DNA of 64,000 nucleotides from Micromonospora coxensis (GTDB lineage Bacteria; Actinomycetota; Actinomycetes; Mycobacteriales; Micromonosporaceae). This document shows positions 42,771 to 51,246 of this stretch, piece by piece. The position numbers and the translations under genes are program-made. The notes beneath the pieces are model-generated. The model saw only the letters and a list, made by a program, of their open reading frames with translations, did not search any database and was not told where the DNA came from. Positions within the stretch are counted from its first letter, which is position 1. Each line of letters opens with the position of its first letter. The DNA is taken from positions 310,001 through 374,000 of the forward strand of contig NZ_LT607753.1 of assembly GCF_900090295.1 (NCBI RefSeq), given 5' to 3'.

Positions 42771-43094
42771 ATGCCCGGCTTCGGTGACCTGTTCACCGAC
42801 ACGCGGGGCGACGAGCGGACGATGCGGGTCAGCTACCACCCGGAACGGGCGGCCGTGGTGCTGTCGCTGTGGAGCGGAACGGTCTGCCGGGGATCCTTCC
42901 GGATGGCCGTCGGCGACGTGGGCCGGATCCGGGCGCTGCTGGCCGCCATCGAGGACGCCGCCGGGCCGGACGTCGGGGCCGCCGTCGAGGGCGCGGTGAC
43001 GACGGAGGCGACCGAGGTGATCCAGACCGGCGACATCTCCGGTACGGCCCGACGGGTGGCGCTGCCGGCGGTCCCGACGCCCCGGGTCGCCTGA
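42771..43094 (+). CDS. conserved small hypothetical protein
   Basis: 107 residues, family not recognised. The N-terminal MPGFGDLFTDTRGDERTMRVSYHPERAAVVLSLWSGTVCRGSFRMAV suggests a small beta-sheet domain, then a helix (VGRIRALLAAIEDAA) and a variable tail. No signal or membrane segment. GGGAGAGG lies 8 nt before the ATG; an in-frame ATG at 42753 has no ribosome site. It ends 2 bp before the convergent DUF1330 gene. Confidence 0.68.
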   Translation: MPGFGDLFTDTRGDERTMRVSYHPERAAVVLSLWSGTVCRGSFRMAVGDVGRIRALLAAIEDAAGPDVGAAVEGAVTTEATEVIQTGDISGTARRVALPAVPTPRVA

Positions 43095-43096
43095 GC

Positions 43097-43414
43097 TCAG
43101 GCGTCCGGCCCGCGCGCCGGCCGGCCGGGGAGCCCGTCGAGCAGCAGCACCATGCCGTCGGTGGCGGCGACCCGGTCGCGGGAGATCTCCCGGTACTCCG
43201 GGGAGTCGGCCCACGCCCGGAAGCTCTCCCGGTCGTCGAAGGCCATCAGGACGGCCTTGTCGTACGGCCAGTCGCCCTCGACGACCTGCGGGGACTCGTC
43301 GGCGGCGAGCAGCCGGCCCCGGTACTTCGCCAGGACCGGCAGGAAGGCGGCGGCGTAGCGGTCGTAGCGGGCGCGGTCGTGCACCCGGATCTGGGCGAGC
43401 GCGTAGACGGTCAC
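43097..43414 (-). CDS. DUF1330 family protein
   Basis: 105 residues with the ferredoxin-like dimeric alpha-beta-barrel pattern: YALAQIRVHDRARYDRYAAAFLPVLAKYRGRLLAADESPQVVEGDWPYDKAVLMAFDDRESFRAWADSPEYREI. These small cytoplasmic proteins resemble ABM-type monooxygenases, but no activity is established. It is divergent from the flavodoxin gene with a gap of about 110 bp. Confidence 0.9.
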   Translation of the reverse strand: MTVYALAQIRVHDRARYDRYAAAFLPVLAKYRGRLLAADESPQVVEGDWPYDKAVLMAFDDRESFRAWADSPEYREISRDRVAATDGMVLLLDGLPGRPARGPDA

Positions 43415-43526
43415 CTCACCGATGTTACTTGTCGGTAGCCTGTTGGTGGGTCCGCTCCCGGGCCGGGTTCGCCGTCACCCGCGGGGGTAGAGGGAACATT
43501 CCTGCCCCCGGTCGGAAGGAACCATC

Positions 43527-44135
43527 GTGCCCAGCCTCCGCGCCCTGGTGCTCAACTGCACCCTCAAGCCCTCCCCCGCGCCGTCGAGCGCCGAACTGCT
43601 CGGCCGGGAGGTGCTCGCCGCCCTGGCCGACCACGACGTGGACGGCGAGATGGTCCGCGTCGTCGACCACGACGTACGGTTCGGCGTCTCCACCGACGAG
43701 GGTGACGGCGACGGGTGGCCGGCCATCCGCGCCAAGATCATGGACGCGCACATCCTGGTCATCGCCACCCCGATCTGGCTCGGGCAGCCGTCGAGCGTCT
43801 GCAAGATGGTCCTGGAACGGCTCGACGCCGAGCTGTCCGAGACGGACGCCGAGGGCCGGCTGCGCACCTTCGGCAGGGTCGCGGCCGTGGCGGTCGTCGG
43901 CAACGAGGACGGCGCGCACCACGTCACGGCGGAAGTCCTGCAAGCCCTCAACGACGTCGGGTTCAGCATCGCCGCCAACGCGTCGACCTACTGGGTCGGC
44001 GAGGCGATGGGCAAGACGGACTACGCCGACGCCGGGCCGAAGCCCGACACCACCGGCAGCGCCACGAAGACCCTCGCGGCGAACACCGCACACCTGGCCC
44101 GCCTGGTGGCCGACCGGCCGTACCCGCCGGCATGA
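43527..44135 (+). CDS. flavodoxin-fold NAD(P)H-dependent oxidoreductase
   Basis: 202 residues. The phosphate-binding loop region is LRALVLNCTLKPSPAPSSAELLG, followed by DAHILVIATPIWLGQPSSVCKMVLERLDAEL and VAVVGNEDGAHHVTAEVLQALNDVGF, typical of WrbA/NQO-like FMN reductases. It probably reduces quinones or nitro compounds with FMN. The GTG start has GAAGGA 6 nt upstream. It ends 49 bp before the membrane-protein gene. Confidence 0.88.
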   Translation: MPSLRALVLNCTLKPSPAPSSAELLGREVLAALADHDVDGEMVRVVDHDVRFGVSTDEGDGDGWPAIRAKIMDAHILVIATPIWLGQPSSVCKMVLERLDAELSETDAEGRLRTFGRVAAVAVVGNEDGAHHVTAEVLQALNDVGFSIAANASTYWVGEAMGKTDYADAGPKPDTTGSATKTLAANTAHLARLVADRPYPPA

Positions 44136-44184
44136 GCCCGTCCATCGGACGCCGGCCGGCCGCGCGGCGGCTAGCATCGCGGGA

Positions 44185-44583
44185 ATGTCGCTCACGCCGG
44201 GCCGGGTACGACTGCTCACGCCGGTCGCGGCGGCCCTGTTCCTCGGCCTGGCCCTGACGATCCGCGCCCTCGACGACGGGGCGCTGCGGCAGCACTCCGG
44301 CACCGCCCTGTACGCGTCGATGGTGTGGGCGGCGGTGCTCTTCCTCGGCCCCCGGCTGGCCCCGCTGTCGGTCGGGGCGATCGCGACGCTGTTCTGCTGG
44401 GTGGTGGAGTGCGCGCAGCTCACCGGCGTCCCGGCGCAGTTGTCGGCGGGCAGCCTCGCGGCGCGGCTGGCGCTGGGCGTGCAGTTCGACCCGGTCGACC
44501 TGGCCTGGTATCCGGTGGGAGTGGTCCCGCTGGTCGCGCTGCACGCGCTGCTGTCCCGGCGGACGGCCGCGGCGAGCGCCTGA
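44185..44583 (+). CDS. DUF2809 family membrane protein
   Basis: 132 residues with about four membrane helices: LLTPVAAALFLGLALTIRALDDGALRQHSGTALYASMVWAAVLFLGP, LSVGAIATLFCWVVECAQLTGVP and VGVVPLVALHALLS. The WxVExxQL motif (CWVVECAQL) is the DUF2809 hallmark. Function unknown; in other actinomycetes such genes often stand alone. ATG at 44185 follows GCGGGA. Confidence 0.87.
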   Translation: MSLTPGRVRLLTPVAAALFLGLALTIRALDDGALRQHSGTALYASMVWAAVLFLGPRLAPLSVGAIATLFCWVVECAQLTGVPAQLSAGSLAARLALGVQFDPVDLAWYPVGVVPLVALHALLSRRTAAASA

Positions 44584-44670
44584 GCAGGCCCGCCGGCCAC
44601 TGCCGATCTTCCTGTCGGGCGCGGCTGTTACGGTCTCGCCGCCGTCGCCGCAGTAGGACCGGAGGTCACC

Positions 44671-45603
44671 GTGATCGCTTCCCACCTGTCGTCGTTCGCC
44701 GGGTCACCGGTGCTGCCCTTCACACCGGGCATGACCCTGCCGGAGGATCCGTCGGCGGTGGCCTGGCGGCTGGAGGTCGAGGAGTTCGACGCCGACCCCG
44801 GGGAGTTCGCCGAGCTGGTCCGGGCCATGCGCGACGAGGTCCCGGCCGACGCGGTGCGGGCGCTGGTGATCGGCGAGTGGGGCGAGGCGTACGAGCGGCC
44901 GCTGCCGGTGGACCTGCTCGTCGACGCGGCCGGGGACTGGACGGGGCTGCGCGCGCTCTTCCTCGCCGACCTGGTCAGCGAGCAGTGCGAGATCTCCTGG
45001 ATCACCCACGGCGACGTCACCGGCCTGCTGGCGGCGTACCCGGCGCTGGAGGTGCTGCAGGTGCGCGGCGCGCAGGGCCTGCGGCTGGAGCCGGTGAAGC
45101 ACACCGGGCTGCGCGAGCTGCGCGTCGAGTCCGGTGGGTTGCCGGGCACGGTGGTGCGGGCCGTCGGAGAGAGCGACCTGCCCGTGGTGCGGCGGCTGGA
45201 GCTGTGGCTGGGCCGCTCCGACTACGGCGGGGACACCACGGTGGACGATCTGGCCGCGCTCCTGGCCGGCGAGGGCCTGCCGGAGCTGCGGCACCTGGCG
45301 GTGTGCAACGCCGACACCCAGGACGCCGTCGCGGCGGCGGTGGCCACCGCGCCCGTCGTCGGACGGCTGGCGGTGCTCGACCTGTCCATGGGGGTGCTCA
45401 CCGACACCGGCGCCGAGGCGCTGCTGTCCGGGCAGCCGCTGACCCACCTGCGCCGGCTCGACCTGCACCACCACTTCCTGTCGCCGCAGTGGCGGGACCG
45501 GCTCGTCGCGGCCCTGCCGGGCGTGGAGGTCGACCTGTCGGACCCGCAGACCCCGCACGAGTACAGCGGCCGGCAGTACCGGTTCACCGCGGTCGGGGAG
45601 TGA
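44671..45603 (+). CDS. STM4015-family leucine-rich-repeat-like protein, copy 1
   Basis: 310 residues of the STM4015 family. After an N-terminal MIASHLSSFAGSPVL segment come repeating L-x-x-L units: GLRALFLADLVSEQCEISWITHGDVTGLLAAYPALEVLQVRG, GLRELRVESGGLP, DLPVVRRLELWLGRSDYGGDTTVDDLAALL, GLPELRHLAVCNAD, LAVLDLSMGVLTDTGAEALL and HLRRLDLHHHFLS. It is a likely solenoid scaffold or substrate-recognition protein in the cytoplasm. It is the first gene of the six-gene STM4011-4015 operon; GGAGG lies before the GTG. The next gene is its paralogue. Confidence 0.88.
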   Translation: MIASHLSSFAGSPVLPFTPGMTLPEDPSAVAWRLEVEEFDADPGEFAELVRAMRDEVPADAVRALVIGEWGEAYERPLPVDLLVDAAGDWTGLRALFLADLVSEQCEISWITHGDVTGLLAAYPALEVLQVRGAQGLRLEPVKHTGLRELRVESGGLPGTVVRAVGESDLPVVRRLELWLGRSDYGGDTTVDDLAALLAGEGLPELRHLAVCNADTQDAVAAAVATAPVVGRLAVLDLSMGVLTDTGAEALLSGQPLTHLRRLDLHHHFLSPQWRDRLVAALPGVEVDLSDPQTPHEYSGRQYRFTAVGE

Positions 45604-45609
45604 GCGGCG

Positions 45610-46560
45610 ATGACCTTCGAATCCCACGCGCGCACCTTCGCCGGTCTTCCGGTCGTCGACGTGCCCGGCGACGGCCCACTGCCCACCGTGGACGGCGAGG
45701 TCACCTGGCGGATCGCCTGCTGGGACTACCCGCCGGGCACCCAGGAGGGTGACCTGTCGGCGGAGTTCGCCGACGTCTTCGAGCGGTTCGTCGCCACCGC
45801 CGGAGCGTCGGTGCGGTCGCTGGTCGTCGGCGCCTGGGGGTACGCGGCGTTCCACACCGCCCCGATCGCCCAGCTCTGCGCGGCGGCGTCCCGGCTGCCG
45901 GCGCTGCGCGCCCTGTTCCTCGGGGACATGACCAGCGAGGAGTGCGAGGTCTCCTGGATGCGGGTGGGCGACGTCAGCCCGCTGCTCGACGCGTACCCGC
46001 ATCTGGAGGTGCTGCGGGTGCGCGGCGGCGAGGACTTCCGCTTCTCGCCGGTGCGGCACGCGCGGCTGCGCGAGCTGGTGGTGGAGAGCGGCGGGCTGTC
46101 CCGGGAGTTCGTCACCGCGGTGCTCGACTCCGACCTGCCCGCCCTGACCGACCTGGAGCTGTGGCTCGGCACCGACGAGTACGGCGGTGACACCGGCGTC
46201 GCCGACCTCGCGCCGCTGCTGGCCGGCGAGCGGTTCCCGGCGCTGCGCCGGCTCGGGCTGCGCAACGCGGAGATCGCCGACGACCTCGCCGCCGCGCTCG
46301 CCTCGGCGCCGGTGGTACGACGGCTGGCGCGGCTGGACCTGTCCATGGGCACCCTCGGCGACGAGGGGCTGGCCGCCCTGCTGGCCGGTCAGCCGCTGAC
46401 CCACCTGCGCGAGCTGGACCTGCAGCACCACTTCCTGTCCGAGGAGGCCGCCGCGTCGGTGGCCGCCGCGCTGCCCGGCGTGCGGGTGGACGTGTCGGAT
46501 CCGCAGGAGCCCGACGAGTACGACGGGGAGAGCTACCGGTACACGGCGGTGTCGGAGTGA
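45610..46560 (+). CDS. STM4015-family leucine-rich-repeat-like protein, copy 2
   Basis: 316 residues, clearly homologous along its length to the preceding gene: MTSEECEVSWMRVGDVSPLLDAYPHLEVLRVRGG, LELWLGTDEYGGDTGVADLAPLLAGE, LARLDLSMGTLGDEGLAALLAGQPLTHLRELDLQHHFLS and a shared C-terminal EYDGESYRYTAVSE. It starts 6 bp after copy 1 and ends 1 bp before the ATP-grasp gene. As I recall, Salmonella has a single STM4015, so the duplication here suggests two targets or a heterodimer. Confidence 0.88.
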   Translation: MTFESHARTFAGLPVVDVPGDGPLPTVDGEVTWRIACWDYPPGTQEGDLSAEFADVFERFVATAGASVRSLVVGAWGYAAFHTAPIAQLCAAASRLPALRALFLGDMTSEECEVSWMRVGDVSPLLDAYPHLEVLRVRGGEDFRFSPVRHARLRELVVESGGLSREFVTAVLDSDLPALTDLELWLGTDEYGGDTGVADLAPLLAGERFPALRRLGLRNAEIADDLAAALASAPVVRRLARLDLSMGTLGDEGLAALLAGQPLTHLRELDLQHHFLSEEAAASVAAALPGVRVDVSDPQEPDEYDGESYRYTAVSE

Positions 46561-46561
46561 C

Positions 46562-47662
46562 ATGGAGCTGACCGTCGTCGGCAACCCGGCCAACCGCCGG
46601 GTGGAGCTGTTCACCCGGGCGGCGCTGGCCGCCGGGCTGCCCCGGCCGGTGGTGCTGCCCTGGCGGGACGTGCTGACCGGGGCGGCCCCGCCGCCGGCGG
46701 GCGCGCTGGTGCGCGTCGACTCGCCCGGCGAGGACCCGGAGGTGGACCGGCTGCTGCGCCGGGCCGCCGTGCCCGCCCGGCACGGCGAGCTGGTCGGGCT
46801 GGCGGACGCGTACGCCGGGCTGACCGACGGCATGGCCCGGGTGGCCGCCGGGGGCGCGACCCTGCTCAACCCACCCGGCGAGGTGGCGGTGCTCTGCGAC
46901 AAGCGGCGTTGCCATGCGCTGCTGGCCACGGCGGGCGTGCCGGTGCCCGAAGCGCTGCCCCCGGTCGACGGGTACGCGTCGCTGCGGTCGGGGATGGCGG
47001 CGGCCGGCTGGGGCCGGGTGTTCGTCAAGCCGGCGCACGGCTCGTCCGCCGCCGGGGTGATCGCCCTCGCCGTCGGTCCCCGGCGGGTGCAGGCGGTCAC
47101 CACGATCGAGACCACGCCCGACGGGCTGTTCAACTCGCTGCGGCTGCGCCGCTACGACGACGAGGCGCAGGTGGCGGCCATCGTGGACCGGCTCGCCCCG
47201 GAGGGCCTGCACGTGGAGCGGTGGCTGCCCAAGGCGGGCCTCGGCGACCGGGTCGTCGACGTGCGGGTGGTGGTCGTCGCCGGGCGGCCCACCCACGTGG
47301 TGGTCCGCGCCGCCCGGGGGCCGCTGACGAACCTGCACCTGGGCAACGCGCGTGGTGACCTGGCCGCGCTGCGCGCGGCGGCCGGGCCGGCGGCGTGGTC
47401 CGCGGCGATGGAGACCTGCGAGCGGGTCGCCGCGTGCTTCCCCGGCTGCCTGCACGTCGGGGTGGACCTGATGTTCCTGCTCGGCTGGCGCCGGCACGCC
47501 GTGGCCGAGGTCAACGCCTTCGGCGACCTGCTGCCGGGGGTGCTGGCCGACGGGCGGGACAGCTACGCCGAGCAGGTCCACGCGCTGGTCACCGGCCGCT
47601 GGGACACCTGGCGGGCGGCCGTCGGCGCGCCGGGGCGGGAGGTGGCCGGGTGCGGAGCCTGA
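46562..47662 (+). CDS. STM4014-family ATP-grasp protein
   Basis: 366 residues. ATP-grasp features: LCDKRRCHALLATAGVPVPEALP (entry of the fold), GRVFVKPAHGSSAAGVIAL (Lys of the ATP site and glycine-rich loop), LHVERWLPKAGLGDRVVDVRVVVVAG and GVDLMFLLGWRRHAVAEVNAFGDLLPG (metal-binding Glu and Asn). It should catalyse ATP-dependent carboxylate-amine or -thiol ligation, as in RimK-like peptide-modifying ligases; the substrate is unknown. It overlaps the next gene by 13 bp, showing translational coupling. Confidence 0.88.
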   Translation: MELTVVGNPANRRVELFTRAALAAGLPRPVVLPWRDVLTGAAPPPAGALVRVDSPGEDPEVDRLLRRAAVPARHGELVGLADAYAGLTDGMARVAAGGATLLNPPGEVAVLCDKRRCHALLATAGVPVPEALPPVDGYASLRSGMAAAGWGRVFVKPAHGSSAAGVIALAVGPRRVQAVTTIETTPDGLFNSLRLRRYDDEAQVAAIVDRLAPEGLHVERWLPKAGLGDRVVDVRVVVVAGRPTHVVVRAARGPLTNLHLGNARGDLAALRAAAGPAAWSAAMETCERVAACFPGCLHVGVDLMFLLGWRRHAVAEVNAFGDLLPGVLADGRDSYAEQVHALVTGRWDTWRAAVGAPGREVAGCGA

Positions 47663-48453
47663 TCGGCAGCCACGACCTGCTCCTGGTCACCCTCGACACG
47701 CTGCGCCACGACGTGGCCGCCGAGCTGGCCGCGGCGGGGCGGACGCCACAGCTGGCCCGGGTGCTGCCGGGCGGCCGGTGGGAGCGGCGGCACTCCCCCG
47801 CCAGCTTCACCTACGCCGCGCACCACGCCTTCTTCGCCGGCTTCCTGCCCACCCCGGTGACGCCGGGCCGGCACGAGCGGCTGTACGCGGCGGCGTTCCC
47901 CGGCAGCGAGACCTCCGGTGAGGACACCTGGGTGTTCGACGCCCCGGACCTGCCGACCGCCCTGGCGAAGGAGGGCTACCACACCCTCTGCCTGGGCGGA
48001 GTGGGCTTCTTCAACCGGCGCGGCCCGCTCGGGTCGGTGCTGCCGGGCCTGTTCGCCGAGGCGCACTGGGAGCCGGAGTTCGGGGTCACCTCCCCCACCT
48101 GCCTGGACGCGCAGCTCGACCGACTGGCCGAGGTGCTGCCCCGGGTGCCGGCGCGGCAGCCGCTGTTCACCTTCCTCAACGTCGCCGCGCTGCACCAGCC
48201 GAACCGGCACCACCTGCCCGGCGCGCAGCACGACGACCGGGCCAGCCACGCCGCCGCCCTGGAGTACGTCGACTCCCGGATCGGACGGCTGTTCGCCCTG
48301 CTCACCGGCCGGGGCCGGCCGGTGTTCACGATCATCTGCTCCGACCACGGCACGGCGTACGGCGAGGACGGGCACACCGGCCACCGGATCGGCCACGACG
48401 TGGTGTGGACCGTCCCGTACGCCCACTTCACCCTGCACCCGGGAGAATGGTGA
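47650..48453 (+). CDS. STM4013/SEN3800-family sulfatase-fold protein
   Basis: 267 residues of the alkaline phosphatase/sulfatase superfamily: DLLLVTLDTLRHDVA (metal Asp, with Thr at or near the nucleophile position), HSPASFTYAAHHAFFAGFLPTP, EYVDSRIGRLFALL and IICSDHGTAYGEDGHTGHRIGH (metal Asp and His). The usual CxPxR formylglycine motif is absent, so it may be a phosphodiesterase or phosphotransferase rather than a true sulfatase. Cytoplasmic. GTG at 47650 overlaps the ATP-grasp gene and follows GGGAGGTGG. Confidence 0.87.
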   Translation: MRSLIGSHDLLLVTLDTLRHDVAAELAAAGRTPQLARVLPGGRWERRHSPASFTYAAHHAFFAGFLPTPVTPGRHERLYAAAFPGSETSGEDTWVFDAPDLPTALAKEGYHTLCLGGVGFFNRRGPLGSVLPGLFAEAHWEPEFGVTSPTCLDAQLDRLAEVLPRVPARQPLFTFLNVAALHQPNRHHLPGAQHDDRASHAAALEYVDSRIGRLFALLTGRGRPVFTIICSDHGTAYGEDGHTGHRIGHDVVWTVPYAHFTLHPGEW

Positions 48454-49772
48454 CCAGCACCGACACGGGCCTCGACGGCTCGCCGTACCAGCAGTACCTG
48501 TACGCGTACCCGCACAAGACCTCGTACCGGGCGCTGCGGCCCCGGCCGCTGCTGGCCGACGTGTGGCGGGCCGAGGCACGCGAGGCGCTCTTCCTCTACG
48601 TGCACCTGCCGTTCTGCGAGATGCGCTGCGGCTTCTGCAACCTGTTCACCCGCGCCCACGCGCCGCAGGAGCAGGTCACCGCGTACCTGCGGCAGCTGCG
48701 CCGGCAGGCCGAGCAGGTCACCGACGCCCTCGGCGACGTCGGGTACGCCCGGGCGGCGTTCGGCGGGGGCACCCCGACGTACCTGACGGCCGACGAGCTG
48801 ACCGAGCTGTTCGACATCGCCACCACCACGATGGGCGCCCGGCTGCCGGGCGTACCCCTGTCGGTGGAGACCTCGCCGGCCACCGCGACGCCGGACCGGC
48901 TCGCGGTGCTCGCCGCGCACGGCACGACCCGGGTGAGCATCGGCGTGCAGAGTTTCCTCGACGTCGAGGCGCGCGCCGCCGGCCGCCCGCAGCGTCGGGA
49001 GGAGGTGGAGGCGGCGCTCGGTGCGATCCGCGACGCGGCGGTCCCGGTGCTCAACATCGACCTGATCTACGGCATCGACGGGCAGACCGCGCGGACCTGG
49101 CGGGCCAGCCTCGACGCGGCGCTGGCCTGGCGGCCCGAGGAGTTGTACCTGTACCCGCTGTACGTGCGCCCGCTGACCGGTCTGGGCCGGCGCGCGCACG
49201 CCCGGGCCGACTGGGACGCGCAGCGGCTGGACCTGTACCGGCAGGCCGTCCAGATCCTCGGCGCGGCCGGGTACCGGCAGGAGTCGATGCGGCAGTTCCG
49301 CCGCGCCGACGCGCCCACCCCGGACGGGCCGGACTACTGCTGCCAGGACGACGGCATGGTGGGGTTGGGCTGCGGGGCCCGCTCCTACACCACCGCCCTG
49401 CACCACTCGTTCGACTACGCGGTCGGGGTGTCCCAGGTGCGGGCGGTGCTCGACGACTACCTGGCCCGGCCCGCCGACGACTTCCGGTACGCCGAGTTCG
49501 GCTACCGGCTCGACGACACCGAGCAGCGCCGCCGCTGGCTGCTCAAGTCGCTGCTGCGCGCCGAGGGCGTCGACGCCGCCGCCTACCGGGCCCGCTTCGG
49601 CAGCCGGCCCACCGACGACTTCCCCCAGCTCGGCCGGCTCGTCGAGCGGGGCTGGGCGACCGACGGCGGGCTGCGGCTGACCGCGGCCGGGCTGGCCCGC
49701 TCCGACGCCATCGGCCCGTGGCTGACCTCCGCCGAGGTCCGCGCCGCGATGACCGGGTACGTGCCGCGGTGA
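48447..49772 (+). CDS. STM4012-family radical SAM protein
   Basis: 441 residues, HemN-like. The 4Fe-4S motif CEMRCGFC (Cys57, Cys61, Cys64) lies in LYVHLPFCEMRCGFCNLF. FGGGTPTYLTADEL (SAM site), LSVETSPATATPDRLAVL, GVQSFLDVEARAAGRPQ and NIDLIYGIDGQTARTW match coproporphyrinogen-dehydrogenase-like radical SAM enzymes, and a HemN_C-like tail (from about 360) follows. It generates a 5'-deoxyadenosyl radical on an unknown substrate, or a methyl transfer by the HemN/HemW route. It overlaps both neighbours by a few bases. Confidence 0.92.
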   Translation: MVTSTDTGLDGSPYQQYLYAYPHKTSYRALRPRPLLADVWRAEAREALFLYVHLPFCEMRCGFCNLFTRAHAPQEQVTAYLRQLRRQAEQVTDALGDVGYARAAFGGGTPTYLTADELTELFDIATTTMGARLPGVPLSVETSPATATPDRLAVLAAHGTTRVSIGVQSFLDVEARAAGRPQRREEVEAALGAIRDAAVPVLNIDLIYGIDGQTARTWRASLDAALAWRPEELYLYPLYVRPLTGLGRRAHARADWDAQRLDLYRQAVQILGAAGYRQESMRQFRRADAPTPDGPDYCCQDDGMVGLGCGARSYTTALHHSFDYAVGVSQVRAVLDDYLARPADDFRYAEFGYRLDDTEQRRRWLLKSLLRAEGVDAAAYRARFGSRPTDDFPQLGRLVERGWATDGGLRLTAAGLARSDAIGPWLTSAEVRAAMTGYVPR

Positions 49773-50647
49773 ACCTGGCGATCCTCTACCGCGGGCCGCT
49801 GGCCAGTTGCAACTACGACTGCCCGTACTGCCCGTTCGCCAAGCGGCGGGATCCGCCGGAGCTGCTGCGCGCCGACCGCGCCGCGCTGGCCCGGTTCACC
49901 GACTGGGTGGCGGCGACCACCGACGTACGACTGTCGGTGCTGTTCACCCCGTGGGGTGAGGGGCTGACCCGCCGCTGGTACCGGGAGGCGATGGTGTCGC
50001 TGTCGCACCTGCCGCACGTCGAGCGGGTGGTCATCCAGACCAACCTCGCCGCCCGGGTGGACTGGCTCGCCGACGCCGACCGGGGCACGGCGGCACTGTG
50101 GACGACGTACCACCCGGGACAGGTCAGCCGGGAGCGGTTCCTGGCCCGCTGCGCCCGCCTGTCGGAGCTGGGGGTCCGCTACTCCGTCGGGGTGGTCGGC
50201 CTGCCGGAGCACCTCGACGAGGCGCGGGCGCTGCGCGCGGCGCTGCCGGCGCAGGTGTACCTGTGGGTCAACGCCGCCGAGGGACGGCGCTACGACGCCG
50301 CCGAGGAGGCCGTCTGGACAGGGCTGGACCCGCTGTTCGGCTGGAGCGTCCGCCCGCACCTGTCCCTGGGGCGGCCGTGCCACGCGGGTGAGACCGCCGT
50401 CTCGGTGCTCGGTGACGGCACGGTGCGCCGCTGCCACTTCGATCCCGCCCCGATCGGCAACCTGTACGACGGGTCGTGGCGGGCCGCCCTGCGGCCCCGG
50501 CCGTGCGGCGTCGCGGTCTGCGACTGCCACATCGGGTACGTGCACCTCAAGCCGCTCGGGCTGCGCGACGTCTTCGCCGGCGGGGTGCTGGAACGCATCC
50601 CCGCCGCCTGGCCGTCCCCGGGTCCGGTGGCGTCCGGCACGCCCTGA
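49769..50647 (+). CDS. STM4011-family radical SAM protein
   Basis: 292 residues. The N-terminal CNYDCPYC (Cys14, Cys18, Cys21) binds the SAM cluster. A C-terminal Cys-rich region (GRPCHAGETAVSVLGDGTVRRCHFDPAPIGNLYDG, then CGVAVCDCHIGYVHLKPLG) has the look of a SPASM or twitch auxiliary-cluster domain, common in peptide-maturing radical SAM enzymes. The GTG start overlaps the STM4012 stop by 4 bp (GTGA). It is the last gene of the operon, followed by a hairpin. Confidence 0.9.
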   Translation: MNLAILYRGPLASCNYDCPYCPFAKRRDPPELLRADRAALARFTDWVAATTDVRLSVLFTPWGEGLTRRWYREAMVSLSHLPHVERVVIQTNLAARVDWLADADRGTAALWTTYHPGQVSRERFLARCARLSELGVRYSVGVVGLPEHLDEARALRAALPAQVYLWVNAAEGRRYDAAEEAVWTGLDPLFGWSVRPHLSLGRPCHAGETAVSVLGDGTVRRCHFDPAPIGNLYDGSWRAALRPRPCGVAVCDCHIGYVHLKPLGLRDVFAGGVLERIPAAWPSPGPVASGTP

Positions 50648-50682
50648 CGCCGGGGCGGCCCGGCGAGGGCGGCCCCGGCGTC
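50646..50682. terminator. hairpin between the STM40xx operon and a convergent gene
   Basis: GACGCCGGGGC at 50646-50656 is exactly complementary to 50672-50682 with a 15-nt loop; the stem begins inside the last stop codon. It probably serves both directions. Confidence 0.7.
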
Positions 50683-50696
50683 GGCTGCCGGCGGGC

Positions 50697-51104
50697 TCAG
50701 TGGGTGACGCGGACCGTGTCGTCGATCCGCGGGTACTCGCAGGCGTCCTGGTCACACAGTTCGAACCCGGCGGTGACCAGCGTCTCGCCGGGGCGGAAGA
50801 TCTCGCCGTCAGCCTGCGCCGCCACCCGCGCCGTCACCTCCTGCGGCTCGCCGGTGCAGGTGACCGGCGCCCAGCCGGATCCGTGGGCCACGCCGCTGCC
50901 CGAGCGCTGCCGGACGATCACCTCGACGCCGCCGGACCTGCCTGCGGTGCACACCACGGTGATCGTGACGTCCACGGCCACGCCTCGGGCGGCCAGGGTC
51001 GCGGAGGTGACGTCGACGGTGCTCGCCGCGCTCGCGGGCGTCGGCGCCAGTGATGCGAACAGTGCCAGCCCGAGCAGGGCGATGCTGGTCATGATCCGGC
51101 GCAC
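50697..51104 (-). CDS. small secreted hypothetical protein
   Basis: 135 residues: a signal peptide (VRRIMTSIALLGLALFASLAPTPASA) and a beta-rich mature domain with four Cys (VVCTAG, VTCTGE, ELCDQDACEY), likely two disulfides. No named family, although several actinomycete secreted proteins of unknown role have this layout. GTG at 51104 has AGGGAGG 6 nt upstream and is preferred over longer in-frame starts. Confidence 0.75.
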   Translation of the reverse strand: MRRIMTSIALLGLALFASLAPTPASAASTVDVTSATLAARGVAVDVTITVVCTAGRSGGVEVIVRQRSGSGVAHGSGWAPVTCTGEPQEVTARVAAQADGEIFRPGETLVTAGFELCDQDACEYPRIDDTVRVTH

Positions 51105-51246
51105 GGTGGTCCTCCCTCTGCCAGTCACCTACCTGCGCCACCATAGACCCGTGTCGACACTCGTAGTGACCGGTCGATGACAGATCTCGGTGTTCGCGGC
51201 GCCAGTGCCGCAGGTCGTGGCCCGGAGCCGGCGGGGCCTTTGCGGG

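Noticed and set aside
47650..48453. Annotation as a true arylsulfatase
   Set aside because: The CxPxR/SxPxR formylglycine motif is missing, so only fold membership is claimed.
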